NCBI GenBank assembly: GCA_002437115.1
Contig: DJOD01000020.1
Span: 1-31,645 of the forward strand
Length of the DNA: 31,645 nt
Reading direction: 5' to 3'
DNA from: Prevotella sp. UBA6447
GTDB taxonomy: Bacteria; Bacteroidota; Bacteroidia; Bacteroidales; Bacteroidaceae
This document shows positions 31,533 to 31,645 of this stretch, piece after piece (within the stretch, counting starts at the first letter, position 1; every line of letters begins with the position of its first letter). Under the pieces are notes generated by a model. The model saw only the letters and a list, made by a program, of their open reading frames with translations. It made no database searches and had not been told where the DNA came from. A program made the position numbers and the translations under genes.

Positions 31533-31604
31533 TTGATTGCCGTCATAGTGTTGGCGGCGCTAATCGGCGGCTCGACCTATTTTAAATTGAAAGACGTGTA
31601 CTGA
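31533..31604 (+). CDS. Possible 23-residue membrane peptide in a leader
   Basis: From a TTG at 31533 the frame reads LIAVIVLAALIGGSTYF then KLKDVY and stops at 31604. This is a clean membrane helix with a basic end. It begins within about 10 bases of the predicted transcription start, without a visible ribosome site and without ATG. It could be a small membrane protein, a leader peptide, or chance. Confidence 0.25.
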   Translation: MIAVIVLAALIGGSTYFKLKDVY

Positions 31605-31630
31605 CGTTTTCTTCTGATCTTTCGAAACGT
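31604..31630 (+). promoter_or_regulatory. Hairpin in the leader just before the ribosome site
   Basis: ACGTTTT (31604-31610) pairs with GAAACGT (31624-31630) around a 13-base loop. It begins at the last base of the small ORF's stop codon and ends directly before AGGAAA (31631-31636), the likely ribosome site for the ATG at 31643. This position could allow translational control. Confidence 0.35.
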
Positions 31631-31642
31631 AGGAAATTTCAA

Positions 31643-31645
31643 ATG
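31643..31645 (+). CDS. Start codon of a gene continuing beyond the window
   Basis: An ATG with AGGAAA six bases upstream, behind a consensus promoter. Only the start codon is in the window, so nothing can be said about the product. Confidence 0.35.

Overview
The window looks like chromosomal DNA of a Bacteroidales bacterium, most likely Prevotella-like. Three things point there: repeated promoters of the Bacteroidetes type (TAnnTTTG at -7, sometimes with TTTG or TTG about 20 bp upstream), weak A-rich ribosome binding sites, and typical Bacteroidales proteins (an M13 peptidase, an 800-residue TonB-dependent receptor, a DUF6249-like protein beside an ECF sigma factor, a GNAT-nitrilase fusion). 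This assignment is an inference from sequence features only.

Layout. 1-683 has no convincing complete protein gene. It holds a promoter/terminator-bracketed stretch of about 240 nt that I read as a structured non-coding RNA (389-628). 684-9972 is mostly housekeeping: an exported SGNH hydrolase, an ABC-F ATPase, an M13 metallopeptidase with a strong terminator, MetA (homoserine acyltransferase with Glu111, so probably acetyl-CoA-using), a U32-family protein like RlhA, and a membrane zinc-ribbon protein. 9973-12290 is more AT-rich. It carries a three-gene ECF sigma module (DUF6249-like membrane protein, sigma factor, likely membrane anti-sigma) and two degraded genes, one of them a TraB/GumN fragment. 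12378-14783 is a TonB-dependent receptor.

15020-23445 is the most unusual part: six co-directional, tightly packed genes encoding a lipoprotein with a von Willebrand A-like domain, a four-helix membrane protein, a tubulin/FtsZ-superfamily-like protein with two GGTG loops, a 1158-residue protein with an actin/Hsp70-type ATPase core, a small coiled-coil protein, and a zinc-ribbon membrane protein. A tubulin-type and an actin-type nucleotidase in one apparent operon with envelope proteins suggests a multi-component, possibly membrane-associated machine. It may be related to, but is not identical with, the FtsZ-like/vWA systems described from comparative genomics.

Convergent to this cluster is a two-gene operon (25620 to 23459, minus) encoding a membrane-anchored protein with a degenerate protease-like look and a lipoprotein joining MORN repeats to a GH25 lysozyme domain. 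25710-31395 returns to core functions: a MATE transporter (apparently leaderless), citrate synthase, TcdA (tRNA t6A dehydratase) and a GNAT-nitrilase fusion with a good terminator. The last 150 bases hold a promoter, a possible 23-residue membrane peptide and a hairpin ahead of a gene that starts at 31643 and leaves the window.

Two small arrays of a 21-bp unit with a 16-bp palindromic core (5854-5916 and 28680-28716) lie about 23 kb apart and share the same order of units, so they are a dispersed repeat family.
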